This document shows positions 18,736 through 29,620 of a stretch of DNA of 64,000 bases, piece by piece; the first letter of the stretch is position 1; the number at the start of each line of letters is the position of its first letter. Both the position numbers and the translations under genes were made by a program. The DNA is from Roseateles sp. (GTDB lineage: Bacteria; Pseudomonadota; Gammaproteobacteria; Burkholderiales; Burkholderiaceae_C), in the NCBI GenBank assembly GCA_019234295.1, contig JAFALK010000087.1, forward strand, positions 50,369-114,368. Direction: 5' to 3'. The notes below the pieces were generated by a model. That model worked only from the letters and a program-made list of their open reading frames with translations, was not told the DNA's origin and did not search any database.

Positions 18736-20551
18736 CGGGAATCAGGAAAACGGTGGCCAGGGGCGGCAGGGTCAGCTCGACGTGGCCGTCAGCGACGGGC
18801 AGCAGGGTGTTGCCAACGCCGCTGCCGCCGTAGTGCGGCGCGTCGGTGTTGAGTATCTCGCGCCATTGGTGTGCGTCGGTTCCGACGGGGATGCGATAGC
18901 GATGGCGGAGCACGGGCGTGAAGTTGGAGATGACGATCACCTGGCGGCCGGTTTCATCGCGGCGCTTCCAGGCCAGCACCGACTGCTCGGCGTCATCCTT
19001 GACCAGCCACTCGAAGCCCTCGGGCATGCAGTCCAGGCGGTGCAGGGCGGGCTGCGCGCGGTAGAGCCGGTTGAGGTCGCGGACCAGGCGCTGCACGCCC
19101 GCGTGGCTTTCCTCGGCGAGCAACTGCCAGGGCAGCGACTCCTCGAAGCGCCAGTCCTGGCGCTGCGCGAATTCCTGGCCCATGAAGAGCAGCTTCTTGC
19201 CCGGATGGCCCCACATGAAGCCGTAGTAGGCGCGCAGGTTGGCGAACTTCTGCCAATCGTCACCGGGCATCTTGTCGAGCATGGAGCCCTTGCCGTGGAC
19301 CACCTCGTCGTGCGAGATCGGCAACACGAAGTTCTCGCTGAAGGCATAGACGAGGCCGAACGTCAGCTTGTCGTGGTGCCAGCGGCGGTGGATGGGGTCC
19401 TCGTGGATGTAGCGCAGCGTGTCGTTCATCCAGCCCATATTCCACTTGTAGTGAAAGCCCAGGCCGCCGCTGTAGGTGGGCGCCGAGACGCCGGGGAATG
19501 CGGTGGATTCTTCCGCCACCGTGATCGCGCCGGGCACTTGCGTGCCGAGCCTCTCGTTGATGAGCTTGAAGAGGCTGATGGCTTCGAGGTTCTCGCGGCC
19601 GCCGTGGACGTTTGCGATCCATTCGCCCGCCGGCCGCGAGTAGTCGCGGTAGAGCATGGAGGCCACCGCATCCACGCGCAGGCCGTCCACGCCCCAGGCC
19701 TCGATCCAGTGCAGGGCGCTGCCCGCCAGGAACTGGCGCACCTCGGGGCGGCCGAAGTCGTAGATCAGGGTGTTCCAGTCGCGGTGGAAGCCTTCGCGCA
19801 GATCGGCGTATTCGTAGAGCGGGGCACCGTCGAAGCGGACGAGCCCGTGCGCGTCGGAGGGGAAATGCGCCGGCACCCAGTCCAGCAGCAGGCCCAGCCC
19901 GGCGGCGTGGCAGGCGGTCACGAAGCGGCCGAATCCCTCGGGCGGGCCGAAGCGGGCGCTGGGCGCGAACAGGCCCAGGGTCTGGTAGCCCCAGGAGCCG
20001 TCAAAGGGATGTTCGCTGATGGGTAGCAGCTCGAGGTGGGTGAAACCGAGGTCAGCGGCATAACGCGGAAGTTCAGCGGCGAGTTCGTCCCAGGTCGGAA
20101 ATCGCCCATCCGGCTTCTTCCAGGACGCGGCGTGAACCTCGTAGATGCTGATCGGCGCGTGGCGCTCATTGGCCGCCCGGCGACTCGCGGGCAGCGGGCG
20201 TCTCGGCGCGGTGGCGACGATGCTCGCGTTGGCCGGCCGCAGTTCGGTGGCGAAGGCGAAGGGATCGGCCTTCAGCGGCAGCAGCTCGCCGGCCTCGTTT
20301 TCCAGCTCGTACTTGTAGAGCGCGCCGGTCGCCACGCCGGGCACGAGGCCCACCCAGATCGGGCCTTCGCGATGGAGCGGGTGCCGCCTGCCGTCCCAGG
20401 CATTGAAATCGCCAACCACACTCACGCGCCGGGCGCGCGGCGCCCAGACAGCGAAGCGCACGCCGCCTTCCTGCGGATGCGCGCCGAGCACGGACTGCGG
20501 CCGCGGGTGTTCACCGCGGGCCAGCAGCTCGAGATCGGCGCTGGAAATCAT
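18722..20551 (-). CDS. glgB: 1,4-alpha-glucan branching enzyme GlgB (short form)
   Basis: Creates alpha-1,6 branches in glycogen. The 609-residue length is shorter than the ~730-residue E. coli enzyme, so the extra N1 module is absent and the protein begins at the CBM48 domain ([20 protein letters not shown]). Motifs: [21 protein letters not shown] (nucleophile), [11 protein letters not shown] (acid/base) and [11 protein letters not shown]. Having a branching enzyme beside GlgP, GlgX and MalQ, with no glgC or glgA in the window, suggests remodelling of imported glucan as well as glycogen metabolism. Confidence 0.96.
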
Positions 20552-20573
20552 CTCAGCGCCGCCTGGCCGCCCG

Positions 20574-20626
20574 AAGGCGCTGAGCGCCCCCTCGGGGGGG
20601 CGCGAGCGGAAGCGAGCGTGGGGGCT
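20574..20626. repeat. GC-rich intergenic repeat-like element
   Basis: The short glgB-glgP gap holds GGCGCT-G-AGCGCC followed by CCCCC-TC-GGGGGGG and a GCGAGCG...GCGAGCG direct pair. Elements of this shape recur between genes in many Burkholderiales genomes. It can fold into strong stacked hairpins in the mRNA between glgP and glgB and may reduce expression of the distal genes relative to glgP. Confidence 0.5.
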
Positions 20627-23053
20627 TCATTGCAAGCTGGCGCGGGACCAGACCCGTTCGACGTATTCGGCGATCGTGCGATCCGAGGAGAACCAGCCCA
20701 TGCCCGCGATGTTCAGCGCAGCCTTGCGCGACCAGGCGGGCGGATCGACGAAGAGCGCGTCGACCTGCTCCTGCGTGTGCACATAGGACGCGAAGTCGGC
20801 GAACAGCAAGTAGGCGTCGTGCCCCAGCAGGCGCTCGACCAGGGCGCGGTAGCGCGTGGCGTCGCCGGCCGAGAAGCTGCCGCCGCAGATCGCGTCGATC
20901 ACGCGCTTGAGCTGGGCGTTCTCCTCGTAGTGCAGGCGCGGGTCGTAGCCGAGCTCCTTGAGCTTGGCGACCGCATCGGTGCGCAGGCCGAAGACGAACA
21001 TGTTGTCCACGCCCATGTGTTCGGCCATCTCGATATTGGCGCCGTCCCAGGTGCCGATGGTCAGCGCGCCGTTCAGGGCGAACTTCATATTGCCCGTGCC
21101 CGAGGCCTCGGTGCCTGCCGTGGAGATCTGCTCCGACAGGTCGGCCGCCGGCATCACGATCTCGGCCAGCGAGACGCTGTAGTTGGGCAGGAAGACGAGC
21201 TTGAGCTTGTCCCCCACGCGCGGATCGCTGTTGACCACACGGGCGATGTCATGGGCCAGCTGGATGATGCTCTTGGCCGCCACATAGGCCGAGGCTGCCT
21301 TGCCCGCGATGATGACGGTGCGCGGCGTCCAGGCCTTGCCCGGGTTCGCGACGATGGCCTGGTAGCGCGCCACCACGTGCAGCAAGTTGAGCAGCTGGCG
21401 CTTGTATTCGTGGATGCGCTTGACCTGCACGTCGAAGAGGCTGTCCACGTTGAGCGAGATGCCCAGTTCGCGCTGCACCCAGTCGGCCAGGCGCTGCTTG
21501 TTGGCGCGCTTGACGGCGGAGAGCTCGGCGCGGAAAGCCGCATCCTCGGCCAGCGGTGCGATCTTCTTCAGCTCGGCCAAGTCTTGGCGCCACTTGGTGC
21601 CCAAGCGTGTGTCGAGCAGCGTCGACAAGCCGGGGTTGGCCTGCTGCACCCAGCGCCGCGGCGTCACGCCGTTGGTGACGTTGTGGAAGCGCTCGGGGAA
21701 GATCTTGGCGTAGTCGGCGAAGATGGTCTGCACCATCAGCTCCGAGTGCAGGGCGGCCACGCCGTTGATGCGGTGCGAGGCCACGATCGAGAGCGCCGCC
21801 ATTCGCACGCGGCGCTCGCCGCCATGGCCGCCGTAGCCGTGGCCCTCGTCGATCAGCGAGACGCGCTTGACCAGGCCCGTGTCGCCGGGGAAGGCCTTGG
21901 CCACCTCGCTCAGGAAGCGATGGTTGATCTCGTAGATGATTTCGAGGTGGCGCGGCAGCAGAGCCTCGAACATGCGCACGGGCCAGGTCTCCAGCGCCTC
22001 GGGCATCAGCGTGTGGTTGGTGTAGCTGATGGCCTGGCGCGTGGTCGCCCAGGCGGCATCCCAGGGCAGGCCGTGCTCGTCGAGCAGCAAGCGCATCAGC
22101 TCTGCAGGCGCAAGTGCCGGGTGCGTGTCGTTCAGGTGGATGGCGTTGGCGCGGCCCAGCTCGGAGAGCGGGCGGCCCTCGGCCAAGTGGCGGGCCAGCA
22201 GGTCTTGCAGCGAGGCGCTGACGAGGAAGGCCTCCTGGCGCAAGCGCAGCTCGCGGCCGGCCTCGGTGCTGTCGTCGGGGTAGAGCACCCAGTTGAGGCT
22301 GTCGGCCAGCAGCTGCTGGCGGCCGGCCTTGGCGTAGTCACCTTCGCAGAAGGCCTGGAAGTCGATGGGTGCGGCGGCCTGGGCCTGCCATTGGCGCAAT
22401 GTCGCCACGCGCTGGCTGTGGTGGGCCGGCACGATGAAGTCGTGCGCCTGGGCCTCGATCTCTTCGGCCGGCAGCCAGCGGCGCTGGCCGCCTTCGACCT
22501 GCACGCGGCCGCCGAAGCCGACGCGGTAGCGGACCTCGGGGCGGGCGATCTCCCACGGCGCGCCCAGGCGCAGCCAGTCGTCCGGCGACTCGACCTGGCG
22601 GCCCTGCTGGATTGCTTGAGCGAACATGCCGTATCGGTAGCGCAGGCCGTAGCCGAAGGAGGGCAGGCCCAACTCGGCGAAGGAATCGAGGAAGCAGGCG
22701 GCGAGACGGCCCAGCCCGCCGTTGCCGAGGGCGGCGTCGGGTTCGGCCTCAAGCACATCGCTCAAGGGAATCTGGCCCAGGGCCTGCTGCAAGGGCGCCT
22801 GCATGCCCAGCGCGGCCAGCGCGTTGGACAGGGCTCGACCCATCAGGAATTCCATGGACAGGTAGTGGACGCGACGCACGGGCGCATCGGCGGCGCGGGC
22901 CGCATCCGCGGCCTGCGTCGCGGCCCAGCGCTCGGCGAGTTGGGTGCGGCAAGCGGCGGCGGCGGCGCGAAGCGCGCTTTGCGGGCCAGGCTGGACTCCG
23001 GCCTGGGCCAACTCGGCGGCATAGGCTTGGGCGAAGGTGTGTGCGGTGGACAT
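20627..23053 (-). CDS. glgP: Glycogen/maltodextrin phosphorylase
   Basis: Releases glucose-1-phosphate from non-reducing ends of glycogen or maltodextrin. The 808 residues fit the GT35 family. The PLP-lysine region EASGTGNMKFALNGALTIGT is intact, followed by GANIEM; the N-terminal half contains VHYLSMEFLMGR and LGNGGLGRLAACFLDS. ATG 23053 is chosen because CGGAG lies eight bases upstream; an in-frame ATG at 23095 has no such site. It is the first gene of the glgP-glgB-glgX-malQ operon and divergent from malK, sharing a region with a perfect operator palindrome. Confidence 0.96.
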   Translation of the reverse strand: MSTAHTFAQAYAAELAQAGVQPGPQSALRAAAAACRTQLAERWAATQAADAARAADAPVRRVHYLSMEFLMGRALSNALAALGMQAPLQQALGQIPLSDVLEAEPDAALGNGGLGRLAACFLDSFAELGLPSFGYGLRYRYGMFAQAIQQGRQVESPDDWLRLGAPWEIARPEVRYRVGFGGRVQVEGGQRRWLPAEEIEAQAHDFIVPAHHSQRVATLRQWQAQAAAPIDFQAFCEGDYAKAGRQQLLADSLNWVLYPDDSTEAGRELRLRQEAFLVSASLQDLLARHLAEGRPLSELGRANAIHLNDTHPALAPAELMRLLLDEHGLPWDAAWATTRQAISYTNHTLMPEALETWPVRMFEALLPRHLEIIYEINHRFLSEVAKAFPGDTGLVKRVSLIDEGHGYGGHGGERRVRMAALSIVASHRINGVAALHSELMVQTIFADYAKIFPERFHNVTNGVTPRRWVQQANPGLSTLLDTRLGTKWRQDLAELKKIAPLAEDAAFRAELSAVKRANKQRLADWVQRELGISLNVDSLFDVQVKRIHEYKRQLLNLLHVVARYQAIVANPGKAWTPRTVIIAGKAASAYVAAKSIIQLAHDIARVVNSDPRVGDKLKLVFLPNYSVSLAEIVMPAADLSEQISTAGTEASGTGNMKFALNGALTIGTWDGANIEMAEHMGVDNMFVFGLRTDAVAKLKELGYDPRLHYEENAQLKRVIDAICGGSFSAGDATRYRALVERLLGHDAYLLFADFASYVHTQEQVDALFVDPPAWSRKAALNIAGMGWFSSDRTIAEYVERVWSRASLQ

Positions 23054-23177
23054 GCTCGGGCTCCGAACAGTGCGGGAGATGGCTTGATCGCTCATGTGCT
23101 GGCGGCCCCGCAAAGCACGGGGGCAAGAATGCCGCAGAAGCGGCGGCCTGGGAAGTATCGATGACGCGGATTCCGAA

Positions 23178-23192
23178 TGTAGTTTGACTACA
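23178..23192. promoter_or_regulatory. Operator-like palindrome B (glgP/malK intergenic)
   Basis: TGTAGTTTGACTACA is the most perfect copy in the window: both 6-base arms are exact complements around TTG. It lies about 125 bp upstream of glgP and about 75 bp upstream of the predicted malK -35 box, so it could serve both divergent operons. The distance from the malK promoter would fit activation or looping better than simple blocking of RNA polymerase. Confidence 0.7.
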
Positions 23193-23266
23193 TCAGGAAT
23201 ACCCGGATTTGAACACAAGTCATTGATTTCACTGAATTCAATCGGGTTACGAAATCGTGAGGCCCG

Positions 23267-23295
23267 TTGTTCTTGGCGATCTTGGCCTGTATATT
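23267..23295 (+). promoter_or_regulatory. Predicted sigma-70 promoter of malK operon
   Basis: TTGTTC (23267-23272) and TATATT (23290-23295) are separated by exactly 17 bp. Transcription would start near 23302, giving a leader of about 20 bases that contains the GGAG ribosome site at 23310-23313. Confidence 0.6.
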
Positions 23296-23320
23296 CTCTA
23301 CAAAATATTGGAGACAAGAA

Positions 23321-24430
23321 GTGGCTGACGTTTGTTTGAGCCGGGTCGAGAAGGCCTATGGCGAGACCCGCATCCTGCACGGCATCGACCTCGAGATCCG
23401 CGACGGCGAGTTCATGGTCTTTGTCGGCCCTTCGGGCTGCGGCAAGTCCACCCTGCTGCGCACCATCGCCGGCCTGGAGGAGATCACCGGTGGGGAGCTG
23501 CGCATTGGCGGGCGCCTCGTCAACGACGTGCCGCCGGCCGAGCGCGGCATCGCCATGGTGTTCCAGTCCTATGCGCTGTACCCGCATATGAATCTGTTCG
23601 ACAACATGGCCTTCGGTCTCAAGCTGGCCAAGGTTCCCAAGAACGAGGTCGAGGCGGCCGTGCGCAATGCGGCGCGCATCTTGCACATCGAACACCTCCT
23701 GGAGCGCAAGCCGAAGGACCTGAGCGGTGGCCAGCGCCAGCGTGTGGCCATCGGCCGGGCCATCGTGCGCAAGCCCGAGGTCTTCCTCTTCGACGAGCCG
23801 CTCTCCAATCTGGATGCCGCGCTGCGTGTGCGCATGCGCTACGAATTCGCCAAGCTGCACGAGGACTTGAAGACCACCATGGTCTATGTGACGCACGACC
23901 AGGTGGAGGCCATGACGCTGGCCGATCGCATCGTGGTGCTCTCGGCCGGCAAGATCGAGCAGGTGGGCACGCCGCTGGAGCTGTACGAGCAGCCCGACAA
24001 CCTCTTCGTGGCAGGTTTCATCGGCAGCCCGAAGATGAACTTCATCGAGGCCGAGCTGCTGCGCGGCTCGGCGTCGGAGGCCGTCGTCAAGCTGGCCGAT
24101 GGCGCGCAGATCCGTGCCCAGGTCGACGCCTCGCGTGCCAAACCGGGCGACAAGGTCACCTTGGGCATTCGCCCGGAGCATGTCGAGATCGGCGCGGCTG
24201 AGAACCTCATCGCCACGACCGTCACCTTCGTCGAGTCTCTGGGCGGCACCACGCATGCCTATTGCGCTTACCCCGGCGTGGAGGACGCGCTGACCTGCGA
24301 GTTCGATGGACGCACCCGCGTGCGCTCGGGCGATCCGCTCTCGCTGGCGCTGCCGGCCGATCACTGCTATCTCTTCGACGCCGAGGGCCACGCCTTCAAG
24401 CGCCTGGCGCCGCAGGCGGCGGCCGCATGA
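23321..24430 (+). CDS. malK: Maltodextrin ABC transporter ATPase MalK
   Basis: ATP-hydrolysing subunit of the inner-membrane maltose/maltodextrin importer. The 369 residues match MalK/UgpC: Walker A GPSGCGKST, signature LSGGQRQR, Walker B VFLFDEPLSNLD, the H-loop VTHDQVEA, and a C-terminal regulatory OB-like domain (IRPEHVEI). The GTG at 23321 is preceded by GGAG seven bases away, which settles the start. The stop overlaps malE (ATGA). No malT gene is nearby for its C-terminal domain to regulate. Confidence 0.95.
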   Translation: MADVCLSRVEKAYGETRILHGIDLEIRDGEFMVFVGPSGCGKSTLLRTIAGLEEITGGELRIGGRLVNDVPPAERGIAMVFQSYALYPHMNLFDNMAFGLKLAKVPKNEVEAAVRNAARILHIEHLLERKPKDLSGGQRQRVAIGRAIVRKPEVFLFDEPLSNLDAALRVRMRYEFAKLHEDLKTTMVYVTHDQVEAMTLADRIVVLSAGKIEQVGTPLELYEQPDNLFVAGFIGSPKMNFIEAELLRGSASEAVVKLADGAQIRAQVDASRAKPGDKVTLGIRPEHVEIGAAENLIATTVTFVESLGGTTHAYCAYPGVEDALTCEFDGRTRVRSGDPLSLALPADHCYLFDAEGHAFKRLAPQAAAA

Positions 24431-25602
24431 AGCACGCGCTCCTGAGTCTGGCGCTGGCGGTGACGGTCAGCGCCCAGGCGGCCGAGAACCACAAGCTGCT
24501 CATCTGGATCAACAGCGACAAGGCCTACACCGGCTTGCAAAAGGTCGGGGATGCCTTCGAGAAGCGCAGCGGCGTCAAGGTGGTGGTCGAGCATCCGGTC
24601 GATGCCCCCGAGAAGTTCCAGTCGGCCGCCGGCTCCGGCAAGGGCCCGGACATCTTCTGCTGGCCGCACGACCGCGTGGGCGAGTGGGTCAAGGCCGGCT
24701 TGCTGACGCCCCTGTCCATCGGCCCCAAGCTGCGCGACTCGGTCGAGGAGCAGACGTGGTCAGCCTTCACCTACAAGGGCCGCGTCTGGGGCTACCCCAT
24801 CGCCATCGAAACCACGGGTCTCATCTACAACAAGGCCCTCGTGCCCACGCCGCCCAAGACCTGGGAGGAGCTGATCGCCCTGGACAAGCAGCTCCAGGCC
24901 AAGGGCAAGCACGCCGTGCTCTGGGACTACAACAAGAGTTTCTTCTCCTGGCCGCTGCTGGCGGGCGCGGGTGGCTTCATCTTCGGCCGCGATGCGCAGG
25001 GCGACTTCGATCCCCGCCAGGTCGGCGTGAACAACGAGGGCGCTCTGGCCGGCGCGAGCCTGCTCAAGCGCCTGATCGAAGGCGGCACCATGCCGCGCGG
25101 CGCGCGCTATGCCGAGATGGAAACGGGCTTTGCCCGCGGCGACGTGGCCATGATGATCTCCGGCCCCTGGGCCTGGGACAACGCGCGCAAGGCCAAGATC
25201 GATTTCGGCGTGGCGCCCATCCCCGAGGTCATTGCCGGCAAGCCGAGCAAGAGCTTTGTCGGCGTGCTCGGCTGCATGATCGCCTCGCCGAGCCGGCAAA
25301 AGGACATCGCCCGCGAGTTCATCGAGAACCAGCTGATGCAACCCGAGTCGCTCAAGGTGCTGGACGCCGACGTGCCCATTGGCGTGCCGGCCAACAAGGC
25401 CTTCTATGCCGAGCTCTCGGTCAATCCGCTGATCAAGGCCAGCATGGCCAACGCGCGAGCCGGCGCCGCAATTCCCAACGTCCCCGAGGTGGGCCGCTTC
25501 TGGACCGCCATGGACGCGGCGCTCGAAGCCGTGACCAACGGGCTCCAGTCGCCGAAGGACGCGCTCGACGGGGCCGCGGGCCGGATGCTGCTCAAACAAT
25601 AA
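24427..25602 (+). CDS. malE: Periplasmic maltodextrin-binding protein MalE
   Basis: 391-residue solute-binding protein with a Sec signal (LALAVTVSAQA). It resembles E. coli MalE closely in layout: LLIWINSDKAYTGL at the start of the mature chain, GPDIFCWPHDRVGEW, PIAIETTGLIYNK and ISGPWAWDNARK, all regions that line the maltose site. It delivers maltodextrins to MalFG. The start overlaps the end of malK, and malF begins one base past its stop. Confidence 0.95.
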   Translation: MKHALLSLALAVTVSAQAAENHKLLIWINSDKAYTGLQKVGDAFEKRSGVKVVVEHPVDAPEKFQSAAGSGKGPDIFCWPHDRVGEWVKAGLLTPLSIGPKLRDSVEEQTWSAFTYKGRVWGYPIAIETTGLIYNKALVPTPPKTWEELIALDKQLQAKGKHAVLWDYNKSFFSWPLLAGAGGFIFGRDAQGDFDPRQVGVNNEGALAGASLLKRLIEGGTMPRGARYAEMETGFARGDVAMMISGPWAWDNARKAKIDFGVAPIPEVIAGKPSKSFVGVLGCMIASPSRQKDIAREFIENQLMQPESLKVLDADVPIGVPANKAFYAELSVNPLIKASMANARAGAAIPNVPEVGRFWTAMDAALEAVTNGLQSPKDALDGAAGRMLLKQ

Positions 25603-25603
25603 G

Positions 25604-27151
25604 ATGAACTACAGCACCTTGCCCGCCTCCCCGCTGGAGCGTGCCGCGCGCCTGCTGCGCTGGCCCATCACGGCCCTGGCCGCCCTGGCGGCGCTCTACA
25701 CGGTCTTCCTGATCTACGCCGCCGGCCAGACGGCCTGGGCGCTGGGTGCGCTCGCGCTCTTCGGCTCGGCCTTCTATGTCTATGTGGTCAGCCGCCAGTT
25801 TGCCTATCGCTATCTGTATCCGGGCGTGGCGGGCATGCTGGTCTTCATCGCCTTCCCGCTGATCTTCACGGCGCGCATCGGCTTCACCAACTACTCCTCG
25901 CCCCACCTGCTCTCCGAAGAGCGCGCCCGCGCCACCTTGCTGGAACGCGCGGACCCGGACCTCTCGCAGGTGCAGCGCTTCAGCCTGCATGCCGATGGCG
26001 CGGCCTTCCGCCTGGCCCTGCACGAAGGCGACGACGATGCTGCGCCGGTGCGCTGGGTCTCGCCGCCGCTGGCGCTGAAGAGCCCCGTGCAAGTGCAGAT
26101 GCAGCCGGCCGCCGAGGTGCCCCTGCAACCGGCGCTGGACCTGCGCGGCGTGGTTGCACACCGCGAGGCGTTGATGCAGCTGAAACTCAAGCTGCCGGAC
26201 TCCGCCGAAACCTTGAGTTATCTGGGCCTGCACGAATTCGCGCCCATGCGTGCGCAGTGGGCCGCCGAGGCCGACGGCAGCCTCGTGCGCCACGAAGACG
26301 GCAAGCGCTTCTCGCCCGATCGCAACGAAGGCTTCTTCACGAGCGCCGAGGGCGAGCGCCTGCAGCCGGGCTTCAAGGTCGCGGTCGGCTGGCGCAACTA
26401 CGCCCGCATGGTGCTGGACGCCGAGTTCCGCGGCCCCTTCCTCTCGATCTTTGCCTGGACGGTGATATTCGCCCTGGCCACGGTGGTCTGCTGCACGGCT
26501 CTCGGCATGCTGCTGGCCGTGCTGTTGAACTGGGAAGACCTCAAGGGCCGCACGGCCTACCGCACGCTCGTGTTCCTGCCGTATGCGGTGCCGGGGTTCA
26601 TCTCCATCCTGGTGTTCAAGGGTCTGTTCAACCAGAACTTCGGCGAGATCAACGCCATCTTGAACGCCGTGTTCGGCGTCAAGCCGGCTTGGTTCGCCGA
26701 TCCGCTGCTGGCCAAGCTGATGCTCTTGATCGTCAACGTCTGGCTCGGCTATCCCTACGTGATGATCCTGTGCTCGGGCCTGCTCAAGAGCATTCCGTCC
26801 GATCTCTACGAGGCCTCGGCCCTGGCCGGCGCGGGCCCCTGGACCAACTTCAGCCGCATCACCGCGCCGCTGATCATCAAGCCGCTGGCGCCCCTGCTGG
26901 TCAGCGCCTTTGCCTACAACTTCAACAACTTCGTCCTGATCGCGCTGCTGACCGACGGCCGCCCCGACTTCCTCTCGACCAAGCTTCCCGCCGGCCAGAC
27001 CGACATCTTGGTCTCCTACACCTATCGCATCGCCTTCCGCGACTCGGGCACCGACTACGGCCTGGCCGCGGCCATCTCCACGCTGATCTTCCTGCTCGTG
27101 GCGGCGATGTCGCTCTTCAACCTGCGCCTGATGAGAAAGGCTCAGCAATAA
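25604..27151 (+). CDS. malF: Maltodextrin transporter permease MalF
   Basis: 515 residues, about the same length as E. coli MalF. Several N-terminal membrane segments are followed by a large periplasmic loop (about residues 95-270) and then the permease core. The EAA loop that contacts MalK is visible as [23 protein letters not shown]. Forms a heterodimer with MalG in the inner membrane. It is separated by one base from both neighbours, so the operon is tightly packed. Confidence 0.94.
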   Translation: MNYSTLPASPLERAARLLRWPITALAALAALYTVFLIYAAGQTAWALGALALFGSAFYVYVVSRQFAYRYLYPGVAGMLVFIAFPLIFTARIGFTNYSSPHLLSEERARATLLERADPDLSQVQRFSLHADGAAFRLALHEGDDDAAPVRWVSPPLALKSPVQVQMQPAAEVPLQPALDLRGVVAHREALMQLKLKLPDSAETLSYLGLHEFAPMRAQWAAEADGSLVRHEDGKRFSPDRNEGFFTSAEGERLQPGFKVAVGWRNYARMVLDAEFRGPFLSIFAWTVIFALATVVCCTALGMLLAVLLNWEDLKGRTAYRTLVFLPYAVPGFISILVFKGLFNQNFGEINAILNAVFGVKPAWFADPLLAKLMLLIVNVWLGYPYVMILCSGLLKSIPSDLYEASALAGAGPWTNFSRITAPLIIKPLAPLLVSAFAYNFNNFVLIALLTDGRPDFLSTKLPAGQTDILVSYTYRIAFRDSGTDYGLAAAISTLIFLLVAAMSLFNLRLMRKAQQ

Positions 27152-27152
27152 C

Positions 27153-28043
27153 ATGGCCATCGTCCGAGGCAAACAGGCGCGCTGGCGCCTCTGCGCGGCC
27201 CACGCGCTGCTCGTCGCCTTCCTCCTCGTCACGCTGTTCCCGCTCGCGGCGGTTGTCTCCATCTCGCTGCGCCCCGGCAACTTCGCCACCGGCAGCCTGA
27301 TCCCCGAGACTGTCAGCCTCGAGCACTGGCGGCTGGCCCTGGGCCTGCCGTACCAGGCGGCCGATGGCACGCTGGTGCAGCCGCCCTTCCCGGTGCTGAC
27401 CTGGCTGTGGAACTCCATCAAGGTCGCTGCCATCTCGGCCTTTCTGATCGTGGCCATCTCCACGAGCGCGGCCTATGCTTTCGCACGGCTCAAGTTCCCC
27501 TTTCAGAAGGGTGTGCTGAACACCATGCTGCTGCTGCAGATGTTTCCGGCCGTGCTGGCCCTGGTGGCCATCTATGCGATCTTCGAGACCATTGGCAGCT
27601 ACATCCCCTTCCTGGGCCTGGAGACGCACGGCGGCCTGGTGCTCGCCTATCTCGGCGGCGTGGCCACGCACATCTGGACCATCAAGGGTTACTTCGAGAC
27701 GATTCCCGTGGAGATCGAGGAGAACGCCAAGGTCGACGGCGCCACGCACTGGCAGGCCTTCAGCCGCGTGCTGCTGCCCATGGCGATTCCCATCCTGATG
27801 GTGGTCTTCGTGCTCGCCTTCATCGGCACCATCATCGAGTACCCGGTCGCCTCCATCTTGCTGCGTGAAGAGGGCAACCTCACCCTGGCCGTGGGCGCCA
27901 AGTACTACCTCAACGACCAGCGCTTTCTGTGGGGCGACTTCGCCGCCGCCGCCGTGCTCTCAGGCCTGCCGATCACGGCCGTGTTCCTGCTGGCGCAGCG
28001 CTGGATCGTCTCGGGTCTGACGGCCGGCGGGGTCAAGGGATGA
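27153..28043 (+). CDS. malG: Maltodextrin transporter permease MalG
   Basis: 296 residues with six predicted membrane segments. The EAA loop reads [20 protein letters not shown], and the protein ends in the short GGVKG tail like that of MalG (which in E. coli enters the MalK/MalE channel). Its stop overlaps the start of the following GH13 gene (ATGA), placing the glucosidase in the same transport operon. Confidence 0.94.
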   Translation: MAIVRGKQARWRLCAAHALLVAFLLVTLFPLAAVVSISLRPGNFATGSLIPETVSLEHWRLALGLPYQAADGTLVQPPFPVLTWLWNSIKVAAISAFLIVAISTSAAYAFARLKFPFQKGVLNTMLLLQMFPAVLALVAIYAIFETIGSYIPFLGLETHGGLVLAYLGGVATHIWTIKGYFETIPVEIEENAKVDGATHWQAFSRVLLPMAIPILMVVFVLAFIGTIIEYPVASILLREEGNLTLAVGAKYYLNDQRFLWGDFAAAAVLSGLPITAVFLLAQRWIVSGLTAGGVKG

Positions 28044-29620
28044 AGCGCCGCGCCCTGCTCGCGGGCATGGCTGCGGCGCCCGCTTGGGGTCTCGACCGGA
28101 CGCGTTACGCCAGCGTGTTCGACCGGCCGCTGATCGCGCGGATGGCGGCGCGCGAGCAGGACTGGCGCATCGGCGCCATCGTCTACCAGGTCTATGTGGA
28201 CCGCTTCGCGCCGAGCCGCCATCTGGAGGCCAAGCGCTCGCTCTACCCCGCGCCGAAACGCCTGCGCGACTGGAGCGAAGTGCCCAAGGCCGGCAGCTAC
28301 CTCGAGAGCGAGAAGCTCTGGAGCCACGAGATCGATTTCTGGGGCGGCGACATCGACAGCCTTGCCGGTAAGCTCGACTACGTCGAGCAGCTGGGCGCCG
28401 ACGTGCTCTACCTGAACCCCATCCACGCGGCCTATACCAATCACAAGTACGACGCGCTCGACTACAGGGCGGTCTCGGCCGAATACGGCAGCCGCGACGA
28501 TGTGAAGCGCCTGGCCGTCGACGTGCATCGCCGGCACATGAAGCTCGTGCTCGATGGCGTGTTCAACCACATGGGCCGCAACTCGCCGCTGTTCAGGCAA
28601 GCCGAGGCGGACCCGAAGAGCCGCTATCGCGACTGGTTCGATTTCAACAAGAGCTACAAGGGCGGTGCCCGTGCCTGGGTCGGTGCGCAGAACCTGCCCG
28701 AGCTGAACCTCGAGAACCCCGAGGTGCAGAAGTACATCTGGGGCGCGCCCGATTCGGTCGTGCGGGGCTGGTTGCGCGACGGCGCGGACGGCTGGCGGCT
28801 CGACGTCGGCTTCGAGATCGGTCCCGCGCTGCTGAGCCAGCTCACGCAGGCGGCTCACGCGCAAAAGCCCGGGTCGCTCGTGCTCGGCGAGGTGGCCAAC
28901 TACCCGCGCGACTGGTTCCCGGCGCTGGACGGCATCCTGGGCTTCACGCTGCGGCGCATCATGATCGGCCTGGCCTCGGGCCAACTGCCAGTGGACGAGG
29001 GTGCGCGCTGGATCGCCCGCATGATCGAGGACAGCGGCGTCGAGAACATGCTGCGCTCCTGGATCTACCTCGACAACCACGACATGCCGCGCCTGGCGAC
29101 GAGCCTGCCCGATCGCACCCAGGCCCGGCTCGCGCAACTCTTGATGTTCACGCTGCCAGGCTCACCCTGCGTCTATTACGGCAGTGAGCTCGGCATGACC
29201 GGCGGCGAGGATCCCGAGATGCGCGCGCCGATGCGCTGGGACCTGGTGCGCGAGGACAACGAGGTGCTGGCCTTCACGCGCAAGCTGATTGGCCTGCGCA
29301 AGCAGCGCCGTGCCCTGCGCATCGGCGACTTCCGGCCGCTGGACGCGCAAGGCCTGCTCGCTTTTGAGCGGTTCACTGAGCGCGCGCTCGATGCCGTGGT
29401 CGCGGTTTTCAACTTCTCCGATCGCGAGGTCGAGCACCGCCTGCTCGTGCCCGACGGCAAGCAGATGGACGGCTCGCGCTGGATCGACCAGCTGACGGGG
29501 ACCGTGTACTCCATGTCCTCGGCCCTGATCGCGGTGAAGCTGCCGCCGCGCGGCGCGCTGCTGCTCACGCCCGAAGGCGCCGTGGTGGACGGCTACACGA
29601 ACTACAAGCGCGTGCTCTGA
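28040..29620 (+). CDS. GH13 maltodextrin glucosidase of the malKEFG operon
   Basis: 526 residues, GH13 fold with [41 protein letters not shown] (nucleophile Asp), VLGEVANYP (acid/base Glu) and YLDNHDMPR. The first residues [17 protein letters not shown] hold a twin-Arg pair plus a short hydrophobic stretch, so export by Tat or Sec is possible but not certain. If exported it would trim dextrins in the periplasm before MalE binding; if retained it would hydrolyse imported sugar. Translationally coupled to malG. Confidence 0.88.
   Translation: MKRRALLAGMAAAPAWGLDRTRYASVFDRPLIARMAAREQDWRIGAIVYQVYVDRFAPSRHLEAKRSLYPAPKRLRDWSEVPKAGSYLESEKLWSHEIDFWGGDIDSLAGKLDYVEQLGADVLYLNPIHAAYTNHKYDALDYRAVSAEYGSRDDVKRLAVDVHRRHMKLVLDGVFNHMGRNSPLFRQAEADPKSRYRDWFDFNKSYKGGARAWVGAQNLPELNLENPEVQKYIWGAPDSVVRGWLRDGADGWRLDVGFEIGPALLSQLTQAAHAQKPGSLVLGEVANYPRDWFPALDGILGFTLRRIMIGLASGQLPVDEGARWIARMIEDSGVENMLRSWIYLDNHDMPRLATSLPDRTQARLAQLLMFTLPGSPCVYYGSELGMTGGEDPEMRAPMRWDLVREDNEVLAFTRKLIGLRKQRRALRIGDFRPLDAQGLLAFERFTERALDAVVAVFNFSDREVEHRLLVPDGKQMDGSRWIDQLTGTVYSMSSALIAVKLPPRGALLLTPEGAVVDGYTNYKRVL

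Noticed and set aside
23054..23095. Longer N-terminus for GlgP starting at ATG 23095
   Set aside because: No ribosome site before it, whereas GGAG precedes ATG 23053 at normal spacing.
20036..23164. Long plus-strand open frame opposite glgB and glgP
   Set aside because: Antisense shadow; the opposite strand encodes full-length glycogen enzymes with intact catalytic motifs.
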